Part shown: positions 23,577-33,117 of the stretch, piece by piece | Layout of the letters: each line of letters starts with the position of its first letter | Numbering within the stretch: the first letter of the stretch is position 1 | Assembly (NCBI RefSeq): GCF_003236295.1 | Contig: NZ_POTW01000073.1 | Coordinates: 1-35,073 of the forward strand | Source of the DNA: Jiangella anatolica | GTDB lineage: Bacteria > Actinomycetota > Actinomycetes > Jiangellales > Jiangellaceae | Direction of reading: 5' to 3' | DNA length: 35,073 nucleotides | Notes under the pieces: model-generated | Database searches by the model: none | What the model was told of the DNA's origin: nothing | What the model saw: the letters and a program-made list of their open reading frames with translations, nothing else | Translations under genes and position numbers: made by a program

Positions 23577-24584
23577 TCAGTGACCTCGCGTGGACCCGCG
23601 CGCAAGGAGTGTCGGTGTCAGGACGATCTGCTGAGCGGGGCCGGGCCCACGTGCGGCACGGTTGGCCAGCAACTCGCCGGCCAATCGGCCGATCTCCGCG
23701 ACCGGCTGCTGGACGACCGACACCTGCGGAGCGACCATGCGCGTCCAGTGGTCGTCGTCGACGCCGATCAGGCCGACCTCGGCGCCGATGGCGATGCCTT
23801 CGGCCTGTAGGGCCTGGTAGGCGCCTTCGGTCAGCGGTCCGTTCGTCGCGAAGACGGCGTCGGGCAGGTCGCCCCCGCGCAAGATGGCGCGCAGAGCGGC
23901 CTCACCCCCTTCGGCGCGCAGGTTCGCCCGGCGGATCCACTTGCGTGCGATCGGCGCGCCGGCCTCGGACAGCCGTGCCCGGAAGCCCGCGAGCCGGTCC
24001 TCCGTCGTACTGACGTCGGACGGTCCCGTGATGCAGGCGATGCGCCGAAACCCCTGCTCGAGCAGGTGGTCAGCCGCCAGTCGTCCGGCCAGGCGATTGT
24101 CCACCATCACGGAGTCTCCGAGGTGATCGTGGACGCGGCGATCGATCACGACGGCCGGGATGTCGGCGGCGGTGCGCAGGTCGGACTCCACCTCCGAGGC
24201 GACCGCGATGACGAGTCCCGCCAGGTGCTGTGCTGCAGCGAGCCTGAGGTACTCGCTCTCGCGCGCCACCTGCTCGTCGCTGTTGCACAACACGACCGAG
24301 AACCCGCGATCGACGGCGACGCGTTCGATGGCGGCCACCACGCCGGTGAAGAACGGGTTCTGCACGTCAGACACGATGACTGCCCAGACGTCGGACACGC
24401 GTCGCCGGAGTGCCCGGCCGTTGCTGTTCGGGACGTAGCGGGTGTCCGCGGCCGCCTTGCGCACGCGGTCGGCCAGCTCCGGCGCGACGGTGCCGACGCC
24501 ATTGAGAACGCGGGACACCGTGGCCGGCGACACGCCGGCCGCCCGCGCCACATCGCTGATCGTCACCGCGCGTGCCGTGGTCAC
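23577..24584 (-). CDS. LacI-family transcriptional regulator of the glycan locus
   Basis: A 335-residue repressor. The HTH and hinge are textbook: VTISDVARAAGVSPATVSRV (residues 7-26), then LNGVGTV and the minor-groove hinge NSNGRALRRR. The periplasmic-binding-protein-like sensor follows: VWAVIVSDVQNPFFTGVVAA (about 66-85), AIERVAVDRGFSVVLCNSDE, then GLIGVDDDHWTRMVAPQVSVV and a C-terminal dimer face. It sits between GH172 and the GH183/transporter operon, beside three matching palindromes, so it most likely represses all three units until an arabino-oligosaccharide binds. The GTG at 24582-24584 is the family-consistent start. It is divergent from no gene; all neighbours run the same way. Confidence 0.94.
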   Translation of the reverse strand: MTTARAVTISDVARAAGVSPATVSRVLNGVGTVAPELADRVRKAAADTRYVPNSNGRALRRRVSDVWAVIVSDVQNPFFTGVVAAIERVAVDRGFSVVLCNSDEQVARESEYLRLAAAQHLAGLVIAVASEVESDLRTAADIPAVVIDRRVHDHLGDSVMVDNRLAGRLAADHLLEQGFRRIACITGPSDVSTTEDRLAGFRARLSEAGAPIARKWIRRANLRAEGGEAALRAILRGGDLPDAVFATNGPLTEGAYQALQAEGIAIGAEVGLIGVDDDHWTRMVAPQVSVVQQPVAEIGRLAGELLANRAARGPGPAQQIVLTPTLLARGSTRGH

Positions 24585-24626
24585 GTCGCCATCATGTCAC
24601 GCGGCGGGCCCGATCCCAGGAGCGCG

Positions 24627-24638
24627 GTATACGTTTTC
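24627..24638 (-). promoter_or_regulatory. Weak candidate operator upstream of the LacI-family gene
   Basis: The minus strand reads GAAAACGTATAC, sharing its first seven bases with the operator before the GH172 gene (GAAAACGATTGC) but only 8 of 12 with the palindromic core. It lies about 45 bp before the regulator start and could give autoregulation. Confidence 0.25.
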
Positions 24639-24656
24639 CGAGCCGCACGATGGCGC

Positions 24657-25754
<1,098 letters not shown>

Positions 25755-25828
25755 GGTGAGGTCTCCTTCGTCGGGCGGAGCGGTCGACACGGGACTGGTT
25801 CGGCTCCCTGGTCACGCCGCGGTCCTCA

Positions 25829-25881
25829 GCAATCGTTTTCCCAGAATGGGGAGGCTAGCCGCGTGCTCTTCCCGGCGTCAA
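25829..25881 (-). promoter_or_regulatory. Promoter and LacI-type operator of the GH172 gene
   Basis: Minus-strand TTGACG (25876-25881) and TAGCCT (25852-25857) with an 18-bp spacer are followed by GAAAACGATTGC (25829-25840), 10 of 12 matches to the palindromic operator. The -35 and -10 hexamers are identical to those of the GH183 operon promoter. Confidence 0.65.
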
Positions 25882-25884
25882 CAG

Positions 25885-26067
25885 GGTCGAACCGTCGACC
25901 GAGAATCGGTGGTGTCGCTTCCATGCTGTCTGCCACGGCCGCGACTTCACCCCATCGCTGGAGGGCATCAACGGCGCAATCCGCTCCCTCTGAGCGTCGG
26001 TGAGGACTCGCTCGCGAGATATGCCAGCAGCAAACCAGCCGTACACGCCCCGACTCAGAAGACACAC
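25885..26067 (-). mobile_element. IS5-family transposase remnant
   Basis: The minus-strand frame reads LTDAQRERIAPLMPSSDGV, then jumps to RPWQTAWKRHHRFSVDGS. These are two blocks of the N-terminal DUF4096 region of IS5-family transposases, normally separated by about 40 residues that are missing here. No DDE catalytic domain or terminal repeats follow. The relic fills the gap between GH116 and the GH172 promoter; the promoter -35 box lies at its downstream edge. Confidence 0.6.
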
Positions 26068-28575
26068 CTAGGGAAGCGTCACCCGTTCGGAGTGACTGTC
26101 GGCGGACGCGATGACGTCGCCGCCGGGCGCGGTGAGCTCCCAGCGGCGCACGTCCGCCTCGCCGTGCAGGACGTCGAGCGTCACCGTCGCGCCCGTCCGC
26201 GACACCCGGCCCCAGGCCGTGCCCAGGGTGACCGGCCAGCTCGCGCCGTCGTCGGGGACGTGCAGCCGCAGGATGCCGTCGACGGCGTTCCAGCGGGCCC
26301 CGCTCAGCGCGGGCAGGACCGACCAGCCGGCCATGGCGCGGACGTAGTGGTCGCCGCACTCGATCTCGTTGTACGGGTTGCGGCGGCGGCCGTCGTAGCG
26401 TCCCCAGACGCCGCGCAGGATCGTCCAGCCCTCGTCAGTCAGCCCTTCGGCGAGGCAGGCGGCGGCGAGCTGGTACTCCGTGCCGGTCCAGACCTCATCG
26501 CAGTAGCGCGTCGGCACCGCGGGACGTCCGCCGCGCGGCCAGGTGCACATGAGCACGCCGGTGTCGTCGCCGTCCGCGAACACCCGGTACGTGTGCTCGA
26601 AGCCGTCGAACCCGTGCCGCAGGTTGTGCCTGACGATCGAGCGCAGCGCCGTGACGACGTGCTCGCGCGGCAGGACGTGGCCGAGGTCGAGCTCGTGCGC
26701 CCACCACTGGCCGATCAGCTGGTCGGCGAGGCAGCCGGTCTCCCACTGGAACGTCGGGTCGTCGCCGGGCTCGAGCACCTGCTGGTAGTACTCGCCGTTC
26801 CACATCAACTCGTCGTAGGCCTTCGACCCGCGCTCGAACAGGTCGCGGTGCTCGCGCGCGTAGTCGGGCTCGTCGAGCAGCAGCGCCAGCTCCTCCTGCG
26901 CCCGCAGCGCGGCCAGCCAGAGCGAGCCCATGAACGGGTTGACGCCGCTCAGGTCGATGTCGTGGGTGCTGGGCTGGATGCCGCGCAGCACGCCCGACGA
27001 CGACGGGTCCCAACGGCCGCGGACGTGCTCGACGAGCCGGCGCAGCCGCGGCCAGTACCGCCGCAGCCAGTCCAGGTCGCCGGTCGCGCGCACCTCGCGG
27101 TACGTCTTCAGGATCGTCCCGAGCATGCCGTCCAGCGCCGGCTCGTCCGGCCCGCCGATGGTGACGTCCCACAGCTGCGGCAGGTACGTGGGGACGATCA
27201 CCCGGTGAGGGATCGACCCGTCCGGCGCCTGCATGACGTCGAACTCGGTCTCGCGCATCGACCGCTCCAGCCCGGGGAACAGCGCCGCGACGGCCTGCGC
27301 GTACGTCCACACGTGGGTGCAGTTCAGCGGGCACGACCCGCCGGTGTCGCCGGCGTGGCCGAGGGTGGAGGCGCCGTTGACGCCCTCGAAGCCGAAGAAC
27401 CGCCCGTCGGCCGCGCGGAAACACGTCGGGCTGCGCAGGAACGCCGCCTGGGCCGCGAGGTGCTCGACGGCGTCGGCCGGCAGCGCGCTGCCGGTCAGCG
27501 TGTCCGTCCACTCCGACGTCCGCGCGGCCAGCTCGTCCCAGCGCGACTCGACGGTGTGCGCGACCTCGACGGCGTCGGCGTGGGCGAGCGCGTAATGGTT
27601 GCCGAGCCAGAACCGGGTCGGTCCCCATTCCGGCCGCGGCGGGCCGAACTGGTTGAAGTCGACGTACCGGTTCGGGAAGTGCCAGGCGACGAGGACGCGC
27701 ACGCGCGTGCTCGCGCCCGGTTCCAGGTGGAAGGGCGCGGCGACGCCGCCGTTCCAGGTCGCGCCGGGCGGGCTGGCGCCGAGGCCGGCGGCGGCCCGGG
27801 GGCGGCCCAGTCCGCGGCGGCGCAGGAACCCGAGGAACTCCGCCGGCCGCCGCCACTGCGGGAGCACCGCCGCGTCGGGGTCGTCGACGGCCAGCACCAG
27901 CTGACCCGCACCCGGGTGCTCGGGGGAGAGGGTGTGGTTCTCCATCGCGACGCGGGTCCAGCCGCCGCCGCGGACGATGCGGTTGGTGTTGCCGCCGTAA
28001 CCGGCGCCCTCCACGCCGTCGATCGGGGAGACGCCGTCGTACCCGACGGCGTTCTGCAGCGCGGCGCCCACCTGCCCGTGGACGGGGTAGCGGCCGGTGT
28101 TGCGCAGCGTGACGGTCAGCATTGCCACCGGCAGCGACGACGCGGCCTCGTCCATCGGCACCAGCGGGTTGAACGCCTCGAGGGTGACGTCCAGCGGCAC
28201 CGCGTCGTCGGCCAGGGCCACGCGCGCCGACGGGTACGTGGCGCTGAACGTCGCCGACGCGAACCCGTGCTCCGCCGACAGCCCGGCCTGCCAGTCCGGC
28301 ACGGCGTCATCGGTGACCAGCGGCGTCGGCGTGTGCGGCCCCGGAGCCGGCCGCGCCTGCAGGACGCGGATCTCGTCCAGCGGCGGCTCCCACTGCGTCG
28401 CCCGGATCGCGAGGAACGAGCCGGGCAGGTCGCCGCGGTGGTTGCCGACGTTGTGCAGCTGCCACTGGCGCAGCCCGCCGTCGGCGCCGAGCGCCACCGT
28501 GCCGGTGCCGATGCCGCCGAGCGGCATCGCGACGTGCCGGCCGTCGGTATGGGGGATCGAGCGGGGTGCGGACAT
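26068..28575 (-). CDS. GH116 family glycoside hydrolase, putative exo-beta-D-arabinofuranosidase
   Basis: An 835-residue cytoplasmic enzyme of the GBA2/GH116 type. The N-terminal beta-domain begins VAMPLGGIGTGTVALGADGG (about 16-35), the domain start of this family. The (alpha/alpha)6 barrel includes CPLNCTHVWTYAQAVAALFP (about 420), GGPDEPALDGMLG, GSLWLAALRAQEELALLL and WETGCLADQLIGQWWA. Asp693 in YCDEVWTG aligns with the acid/base Asp of family members. I could not place the nucleophile securely. GH116 includes beta-glucosidases and glucosylceramidases, and also an exo-beta-D-arabinofuranosidase that removes terminal beta-arabinose from mycobacterial arabinan; the neighbours favour the latter. 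AAGGA precedes the ATG. No signal peptide. Last gene of the second operon. Confidence 0.88.
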   Translation of the reverse strand: MSAPRSIPHTDGRHVAMPLGGIGTGTVALGADGGLRQWQLHNVGNHRGDLPGSFLAIRATQWEPPLDEIRVLQARPAPGPHTPTPLVTDDAVPDWQAGLSAEHGFASATFSATYPSARVALADDAVPLDVTLEAFNPLVPMDEAASSLPVAMLTVTLRNTGRYPVHGQVGAALQNAVGYDGVSPIDGVEGAGYGGNTNRIVRGGGWTRVAMENHTLSPEHPGAGQLVLAVDDPDAAVLPQWRRPAEFLGFLRRRGLGRPRAAAGLGASPPGATWNGGVAAPFHLEPGASTRVRVLVAWHFPNRYVDFNQFGPPRPEWGPTRFWLGNHYALAHADAVEVAHTVESRWDELAARTSEWTDTLTGSALPADAVEHLAAQAAFLRSPTCFRAADGRFFGFEGVNGASTLGHAGDTGGSCPLNCTHVWTYAQAVAALFPGLERSMRETEFDVMQAPDGSIPHRVIVPTYLPQLWDVTIGGPDEPALDGMLGTILKTYREVRATGDLDWLRRYWPRLRRLVEHVRGRWDPSSSGVLRGIQPSTHDIDLSGVNPFMGSLWLAALRAQEELALLLDEPDYAREHRDLFERGSKAYDELMWNGEYYQQVLEPGDDPTFQWETGCLADQLIGQWWAHELDLGHVLPREHVVTALRSIVRHNLRHGFDGFEHTYRVFADGDDTGVLMCTWPRGGRPAVPTRYCDEVWTGTEYQLAAACLAEGLTDEGWTILRGVWGRYDGRRRNPYNEIECGDHYVRAMAGWSVLPALSGARWNAVDGILRLHVPDDGASWPVTLGTAWGRVSRTGATVTLDVLHGEADVRRWELTAPGGDVIASADSHSERVTLP

Positions 28576-28597
28576 CGCCGTCCTTGGAGTCGTCGGA

Positions 28598-29293
28598 TCA
28601 GGGATCGGTGCGCCGACCGGGCGTGACGCCGAGCCCGCCGAGCGCCGTCCACGCGGCGCTGACCAGCACCACCGCGGCGACGCCCGGGACGACCAGGAGC
28701 AGCACCTGGAGCCGCAGCGCCAGCCAGGCCAGCAGCGCGGCGGCCACCCACCCGCCCAGCACCGGCACCGGCCGGCGGGCCGCGGCGAGGAACGCGACGA
28801 CCCAGACGTTGCGCCACGGCGCCGCGGGCCGGTCGAGGATCAGCGCGACGGCGGCGGGCGCCAGCAGCACGGCGTTGGCGGCGACGACGGACCCGGCCAG
28901 CGCCGGCGCCAGGGCCGCCGCCGACCCCGTCCGCCCGTACACCTCGAAGGCCACCAGCGTCAGCGCGACGGCGACGGTGGCCGTCCACACGACGGCGACG
29001 GCCCGCATCCACCCAGGGGTCCGCAGGTCGCGGGTCCGCACGTCGCCGTCGACCACCAGGCGCTGCGCGACGATCGTCAGGGCGACGAGCGCCGGGGCGC
29101 CCACCAGGCCGGCGACGGCCGTCATGACCAGCAGGTGCCCGCCGCTGAGCCGGCTCGCGGCGACGACGGCGACGAGCACCGGGACCGACGCGGCCAGCAC
29201 CCACGGCGCCCTGGGCCACAGCGCGCGGGCGCCGCGGCGCAGCCAGTCCTCCTCAGCGGCGGCGGCCACGAGTGCGATCGTCCGCATCGTCAC
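28598..29293 (-). CDS. Multi-pass membrane protein, possibly YesL/DUF624-like
   Basis: About 230 residues with roughly six hydrophobic segments: WVLAASVPVLVAVVAASRL, LLVMTAVAGLVGAPALVALT, AVAVVWTATVAVALTLVAFE, ALAGSVVAANAVLLAPAAVA, PVPVLGGWVAAALLAWLAL and LLLVVPGVAAVVLVSAAW. Its size and place just after sugar ABC permeases resemble YesL/DUF624 proteins, whose role is unknown. I saw no diagnostic motif, so the family call is tentative. The GTG at 29291-29293 overlaps the permease stop as GTGA; an ATG two codons later (29285-29287) is the alternative. It is followed after 22 bp by the GH116 gene. Confidence 0.65.
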   Translation of the reverse strand: MTMRTIALVAAAAEEDWLRRGARALWPRAPWVLAASVPVLVAVVAASRLSGGHLLVMTAVAGLVGAPALVALTIVAQRLVVDGDVRTRDLRTPGWMRAVAVVWTATVAVALTLVAFEVYGRTGSAAALAPALAGSVVAANAVLLAPAAVALILDRPAAPWRNVWVVAFLAAARRPVPVLGGWVAAALLAWLALRLQVLLLVVPGVAAVVLVSAAWTALGGLGVTPGRRTDP

Positions 29294-30186
29294 CCCCGCA
29301 GCCCGGCCGTCGCCACCGACGCGACGAAGTTGCGCTGGAAGGCGAGGAACAGGACGAGGACCGGGGCCACGACCATCGCGATGGCGGCGAACACGACGGC
29401 CGCAGGCGCGCCGCCCTGCCCGCTCTGCAGCGTCACCAGCCCCAGCGGCAGCGTCATCTTCTCCGGGCTGGAGATGAAGATCAGCGGCCCGAAGTAGTTG
29501 TTCCACGACGCCTGGAAGCCGAGGATCGCCAGTGCCGACAGCGCCGGGCCGGACAGTGGGACGAGCATCCGGAACAGGATCCACAGGTGCCCGGCGCCGT
29601 CGATGCGGGCCGCCTCGTCCAGCTCGCGCGGGATCGAGTTGAAGTACTGCCGCAGGAAGAAGATCGCGAACACGTTGATCAGCGCGGGCAGCCACAGCGA
29701 CGTCAGCGTGTCGACCAGGTTGAGGTTCCGCATCAGCACGAACACCGGGATGATCGTCAGCTGCGCGGGCACCATCAGCGCGCTCAGCATGACCACGAGC
29801 ATCTTGTCGCGCCCGGTGAACGACAGCCGCGAGAACGCATACGCCGCCAGGACGGCGACCAGCAGCGAGCCGCCGACGCTGATGACGGCGACGATGAGGC
29901 TGTTCAGCGCCATCCGCCCGAACGGCATCAGCTCCAGCACGCGGGAGTAGTTCTCCGTCGAGAACGGCGACGGCAGCCACTTGGGCGGCAGCGTGAACGC
30001 CTCGCCCGGCTCGGTGGCGCTCGCGGCGAACAGCCACACCAGTGGCGCGGCCATCAGCAGGCCGACCACCAGCACCAGGACGTCGAAGGCGATCGCGCCG
30101 GGACGCCGCCGCCGGCGCCTGCGCTCGCGCGGCCGTTCGCGCGGCCGGAGCAGGTCGTTCGCGTCCACGTCGACGCGCAGGCTCAT
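29290..30186 (-). CDS. Carbohydrate ABC transporter permease (MalG-like), second importer
   Basis: A 298-residue permease. A strongly basic cytoplasmic start (RPRERRRRRRRPGA, about 14-28) precedes six membrane spans, the first at about 30-55. The EAA loop is LDEAARIDGAGHLWILFRMLVP (about 192-213). The ATG overlaps the MalF-like stop as ATGA. With the subunit at 30183 and the receptor at 31115 it forms an importer distinct from the one at 18901-22136; sequence identity between the two sets is modest. Confidence 0.93.
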   Translation of the reverse strand: MSLRVDVDANDLLRPRERPRERRRRRRRPGAIAFDVLVLVVGLLMAAPLVWLFAASATEPGEAFTLPPKWLPSPFSTENYSRVLELMPFGRMALNSLIVAVISVGGSLLVAVLAAYAFSRLSFTGRDKMLVVMLSALMVPAQLTIIPVFVLMRNLNLVDTLTSLWLPALINVFAIFFLRQYFNSIPRELDEAARIDGAGHLWILFRMLVPLSGPALSALAILGFQASWNNYFGPLIFISSPEKMTLPLGLVTLQSGQGGAPAAVVFAAIAMVVAPVLVLFLAFQRNFVASVATAGLRG

Positions 30187-31118
30187 CGCTCGTACACCCA
30201 CTTCCGCGCGACCAGGAACTGCAGGCCGGTCACCGCCATGATCACGACGAACACCAGGATCGCGATGGCCGACGCGTAGCCGATCTGGAAGGCCTGGAAC
30301 CCGGTCTGGTACAGGAACATGACGATCGTCATCGTGGCGTCGTCGGGCCCGCCGCCGGTGATGATCTGGATCGGGTCGAAGATCTGGAACGCCCCGATGA
30401 ACGTGATGATGACGGCGAAGAACAGCACCGGCGACATCATCGGGACGGTCACGTGCCAGAAGACCTGCCACCGGTTCGCGCCGTCGGTCCGGGCCGCCTC
30501 GACCAGTTCGGACGGCACCGTCTGCAGGCCGGCCAGCATGATGACGAAGGTGAAGCCGATCGTGTACCAGAAGTCGATCCCGATGATCGCCGGCAGCGAC
30601 CAAGCCGGGTCCACGAACCAGTTCGGCGCGTCGATGCCGATCTTGTCCAGGTAGTACGCCACCAGCCCGAACGTCGGGTCGAGGACGTACTTCCACAGCA
30701 GCGCGACCGCCGCCCACGACAGCAGGTACGGGAAGAACACCGCACTGCGGGTGAAGTACGAGACGAACCGGTTCATCGGCCGGTTCACCGCCAGCGCCAG
30801 CAGCAGCCCGCCGAACACGTGCGTCACCACCGAGGCGAGCGAGAACAGGAACGTGTTCAGCAGCGCCTTCGGCAGCAGCGGGTCGGAGAACAACCGCCGG
30901 AAGTTCTCCAGGCCGACGTACTCGCGCGGCGTCAGCAGGTCCCACGAGTGGACGCTCAGGAAGATCGCGAACGCGAGCGGACCGGCGATGAAGACGAGGA
31001 ACAGCACCAGCGCCGGGCTGAGGAACGCCCAGCCGGCCAGCGCCTCGCGGCGGCGGGCGCGGCGCCGCGGCGGACTGTCCGTGCCGAGGGCGACCGGGGT
31101 GGCGACGCCGGCCGTCAT
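30183..31118 (-). CDS. Carbohydrate ABC transporter permease (MalF-like), second importer
   Basis: A 311-residue permease with an Arg-rich N-terminal tail (PPRRRARRREAL, about 16-27) and six spans starting at WAFLSPALVLFLVFIAGPLA. The EAA motif reads LVEAARTDGANRWQVFWHVTVP (about 210-231), and the family's GGGPDDATMTIVMFLY segment follows. The ATG at 31116-31118 overlaps the binding-protein stop as ATGA. Receptor, then MalF, then MalG is the usual order, unlike the first importer. Confidence 0.93.
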   Translation of the reverse strand: MTAGVATPVALGTDSPPRRRARRREALAGWAFLSPALVLFLVFIAGPLAFAIFLSVHSWDLLTPREYVGLENFRRLFSDPLLPKALLNTFLFSLASVVTHVFGGLLLALAVNRPMNRFVSYFTRSAVFFPYLLSWAAVALLWKYVLDPTFGLVAYYLDKIGIDAPNWFVDPAWSLPAIIGIDFWYTIGFTFVIMLAGLQTVPSELVEAARTDGANRWQVFWHVTVPMMSPVLFFAVIITFIGAFQIFDPIQIITGGGPDDATMTIVMFLYQTGFQAFQIGYASAIAILVFVVIMAVTGLQFLVARKWVYER

Positions 31119-32473
31119 AGCAGTCCGGCCAGTTCCTCGTTCGCCTGTGCCAGGGCCGCCTCGGGCGACTCGTTCCCGCTCAGCGCCTTGTCCCAGGCGT
31201 TGATCATCGCCGTCTGCACCTCGGCGCCGCGGTCCGGCGACGGCACCGGGGTGGCATAGGAGATGGCCTCCGACAGCGCCGTCGTCCCCTCGGGCGCGTT
31301 GTCGGTGAACGCGGGGCTGTTCGCGACGGACAGCCGGGCCGGGACGATGGTGCCGCCGATCGAGGCGTAGTACTCGCTCGCCTCCTTCGACATCATGAAC
31401 TTGATGAACGTCCAGGCGGCGTCCTTCTTCTCCGACGCCTTGGTGATCGGCCACGCGTCCCAGCCGACCGGCGAACCGGGCCCGGTCTTCTGCGGCATCG
31501 GCACGATGGCCATCTTGTCGACCAGCTCCAGCCGGCGCATGTCGATGACGGGCCAGCGGCCGCCCGCGATCGCCGCCAGCGTGCCCTTCGACAGCGCCTC
31601 GCCGGCGTCGAACGCGCCGCCGGGCTCGGGTGCGTACCCGTTGGCGATGAGGTCGCGGCAGAACTGCAGCGACTCGATCGACTGCGGCGTGTCGAACGTC
31701 GGCGTCGCCCAGTCCTCGTCCAGCGGCGAGCCGCCGTTTGTCAGCATCCACGGCATGATCGCGGTGAACGGGTCCGAGCCGATCGGCAGGATGAACACGC
31801 CGGCCGCCTTCAGCTGCTCGGCCGCGACCAGGAAGTCGTCCCACGTCCAGTCCGGCGCGGGCGGCGTGGCGCCGGCCGCCGCCCAGGTCTCGGTGTTGTA
31901 CCAGAAGCAGACGGTGTTGTAGCCGCCCGGGATGTAGTAGGTCTTCCCGTCGTGCGACGCGTACTTCGTGTTCCACTCGACGAGGTTCGGGTCGATGTCG
32001 GCGAAGTAGTCGTCGACGACGTCCTGGTCGCGCTCCATGTACGGCTCGAGCGGTTCCAGCAGGTCCTTCGACGCGAAGATCCGCTGCCCCTCGGTCGCGA
32101 TCTGGATGATGTCCGGCACCTGCCCGCCGGCGATCCGCGTCGCGACCGTGTTGGAGAAGTCGCCCCAGGTGTCCGCGGCGATGCCCTGGGCGCGCAGCTT
32201 GATGTCCGGCTCGACCTTGTTGAACTCGGCGAACAGCTTGTTGAACGCCTCCTGCTGGTTGGCGTCCCCGCGATACACGAACGTCAGGTTGTCGCCGCCA
32301 CCGCCACCGCCACCGCCGCCCCCGCCGCTGGTCGAGCCGGGGCTCTCACACCCGGCGACCGAGCCGAGCACCGGCACCGTCGCAGCCGCGCCCATCAGCT
32401 GCAGCAACCGCCGCCGCGACAGCGCGCCGTTGTCCCTTCCGGTGCTGGTCAGGTCTTCGCAGGTCATGCGCAT
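31115..32473 (-). CDS. Carbohydrate ABC transporter substrate-binding protein, Tat-type lipoprotein
   Basis: A 452-residue receptor. SRRRLLQLMG (from residue 19) is a twin-arginine signal and Cys42 of SVAGC the lipid site. Right after it comes a linker with eleven consecutive glycines. The ligand-binding fold follows: LTFVYRGDANQQEAFNKLFA, FNKVEPDIKLRAQGI, GGQVPDIIQIATEGQRIFAS, YYIPGGYNTVCFWYNTETWA, GTLAAIAGGRWPV and a C-terminal helix bundle. The ATG follows a strong AAGGAGG site within a 32-bp duplicated sequence. It heads an operon of receptor, two permeases, membrane protein and GH116, behind operator 32529-32541, so a sugar or oligosaccharide from the same glycan is the likely ligand. 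Confidence 0.92.
   Translation of the reverse strand: MRMTCEDLTSTGRDNGALSRRRLLQLMGAAATVPVLGSVAGCESPGSTSGGGGGGGGGGGDNLTFVYRGDANQQEAFNKLFAEFNKVEPDIKLRAQGIAADTWGDFSNTVATRIAGGQVPDIIQIATEGQRIFASKDLLEPLEPYMERDQDVVDDYFADIDPNLVEWNTKYASHDGKTYYIPGGYNTVCFWYNTETWAAAGATPPAPDWTWDDFLVAAEQLKAAGVFILPIGSDPFTAIMPWMLTNGGSPLDEDWATPTFDTPQSIESLQFCRDLIANGYAPEPGGAFDAGEALSKGTLAAIAGGRWPVIDMRRLELVDKMAIVPMPQKTGPGSPVGWDAWPITKASEKKDAAWTFIKFMMSKEASEYYASIGGTIVPARLSVANSPAFTDNAPEGTTALSEAISYATPVPSPDRGAEVQTAMINAWDKALSGNESPEAALAQANEELAGLL
32294..32326 (-). repeat. Eleven-glycine codon run (GCCACC-rich microsatellite)
   Basis: Eleven glycine codons in a row within the binding-protein gene, including three tandem GCCACC units (32297-32314). 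It encodes a flexible tether between the lipid anchor and the receptor and could vary in length by in-frame slippage. Confidence 0.85.
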
Positions 32474-32499
32474 CGGATCCTCCTTGATCGACGACGGCG
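32468..32499 (-). repeat. Copy 2 of the 32-bp duplicated translation-start region
   Basis: Matches 22196-22227 at 30 of 32 positions and carries the ribosome site and first two codons of the second binding-protein gene. Confidence 0.85.
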
Positions 32500-32528
32500 A
32501 TGAGGGGTGGCGCCGGATCCGGGTATCG

Positions 32529-32576
32529 GAAATCGATTTCTGCGGAACGATATAACCGCCCGCGACCGGCCGTCAA
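32529..32576 (-). promoter_or_regulatory. Promoter and LacI-type operator of the second importer/GH116 operon
   Basis: Minus-strand TTGACG (32571-32576) and TATATC (32549-32554; 16-bp spacer) precede the palindrome GAAATCGATTTC (32529-32540). Including the preceding A, 13 bases are identical to the operator at 23519-23532. The position relative to the promoter is also the same. Confidence 0.75.
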
Positions 32577-32992
32577 TAGGGGAGTGTGGGCCTGGCGTTC
32601 GCTGCCGAGAGTTCGACGTAAGGAGCTGCCTAGTTGGCCGCCCCTTGCCGCCTATGGTCTTGGCCGCGCGTACCCGCGCCTCGAGTCCGCGCCTCTGTTG
32701 CTGATCTTTGCGCGTGGCTGGGGGCTTGGACCTGACCCGCAGGTCCGCGGCCAAGAGCGGCCAACTATCACGGGGACGGGAGAGAGCGGGCACTTGGACT
32801 GACCATCTGTCCCCTCTCGTCGGCGGGGGTTCAAGGTCTGGGTAGGTGGCCGCTGACTCAGAACCTCTACACGGACCGTGGTGTGGCGTCGGCTGCTACG
32901 GCGAGATCCTCGAACGAGCGAGGTGAATTGTGGTCGTCAAGTAGTCGTTCGAACTTGCGACGATGATCCACATGACCGCTTGACCTGCTGGT
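32577..32992. other. Gene-free stretch between the glycan locus and tRNA-Arg
   Basis: About 415 bp with no supported gene. A hairpin GGACCTG-N5-CAGGTCC occurs at 32728-32746 without a T-run, and GCGGCCAA is repeated beside it (from 32747 and 32757). Short frames have no recognisable motif. A small RNA cannot be excluded. Confidence 0.5.
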
Positions 32993-33065
32993 GCCCGCGG
33001 TAGGATTCGAACCTACGGCCTTCTGCTCCGGAGGCAGACGCTCTATCCCCTGAGCTACGCGGGCT
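32993..33065 (-). tRNA. tRNA-Arg (anticodon CCG)
   Basis: The minus strand folds as a full cloverleaf of 73 nt: acceptor GCCCGCG/CGCGGGC with discriminator A, D arm GCTC...GAGC, anticodon stem TCTGC/GCAGA around loop CTCCGGA (anticodon CCG, codon CGG) and T arm GTAGG-TTCGAAT-CCTAC. No CCA is encoded. CGG is a common arginine codon in this GC-rich genome. Confidence 0.96.
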
Positions 33066-33117
33066 CGGGCCTGAGAAGGCTATCAGCACCGAGGGCCGCC
33101 GGGCGAACCCCGTCGGC

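Noticed and set aside
26068-28575. Assignment as a glucosylceramidase
   Set aside because: The fold family allows it, but the GH183, GH172 and importer neighbours make a D-arabinan role more likely; kept as an alternative only.
32728-32746. Inverted repeat GGACCTG-N5-CAGGTCC as a terminator
   Set aside because: No T-run on either strand and no gene ends nearby, so it is only an unexplained hairpin.
32993-33065. tRNA-Arg as an integration site for a mobile element
   Set aside because: No integrase gene and no repeat of the tRNA 3' end was seen in the window.
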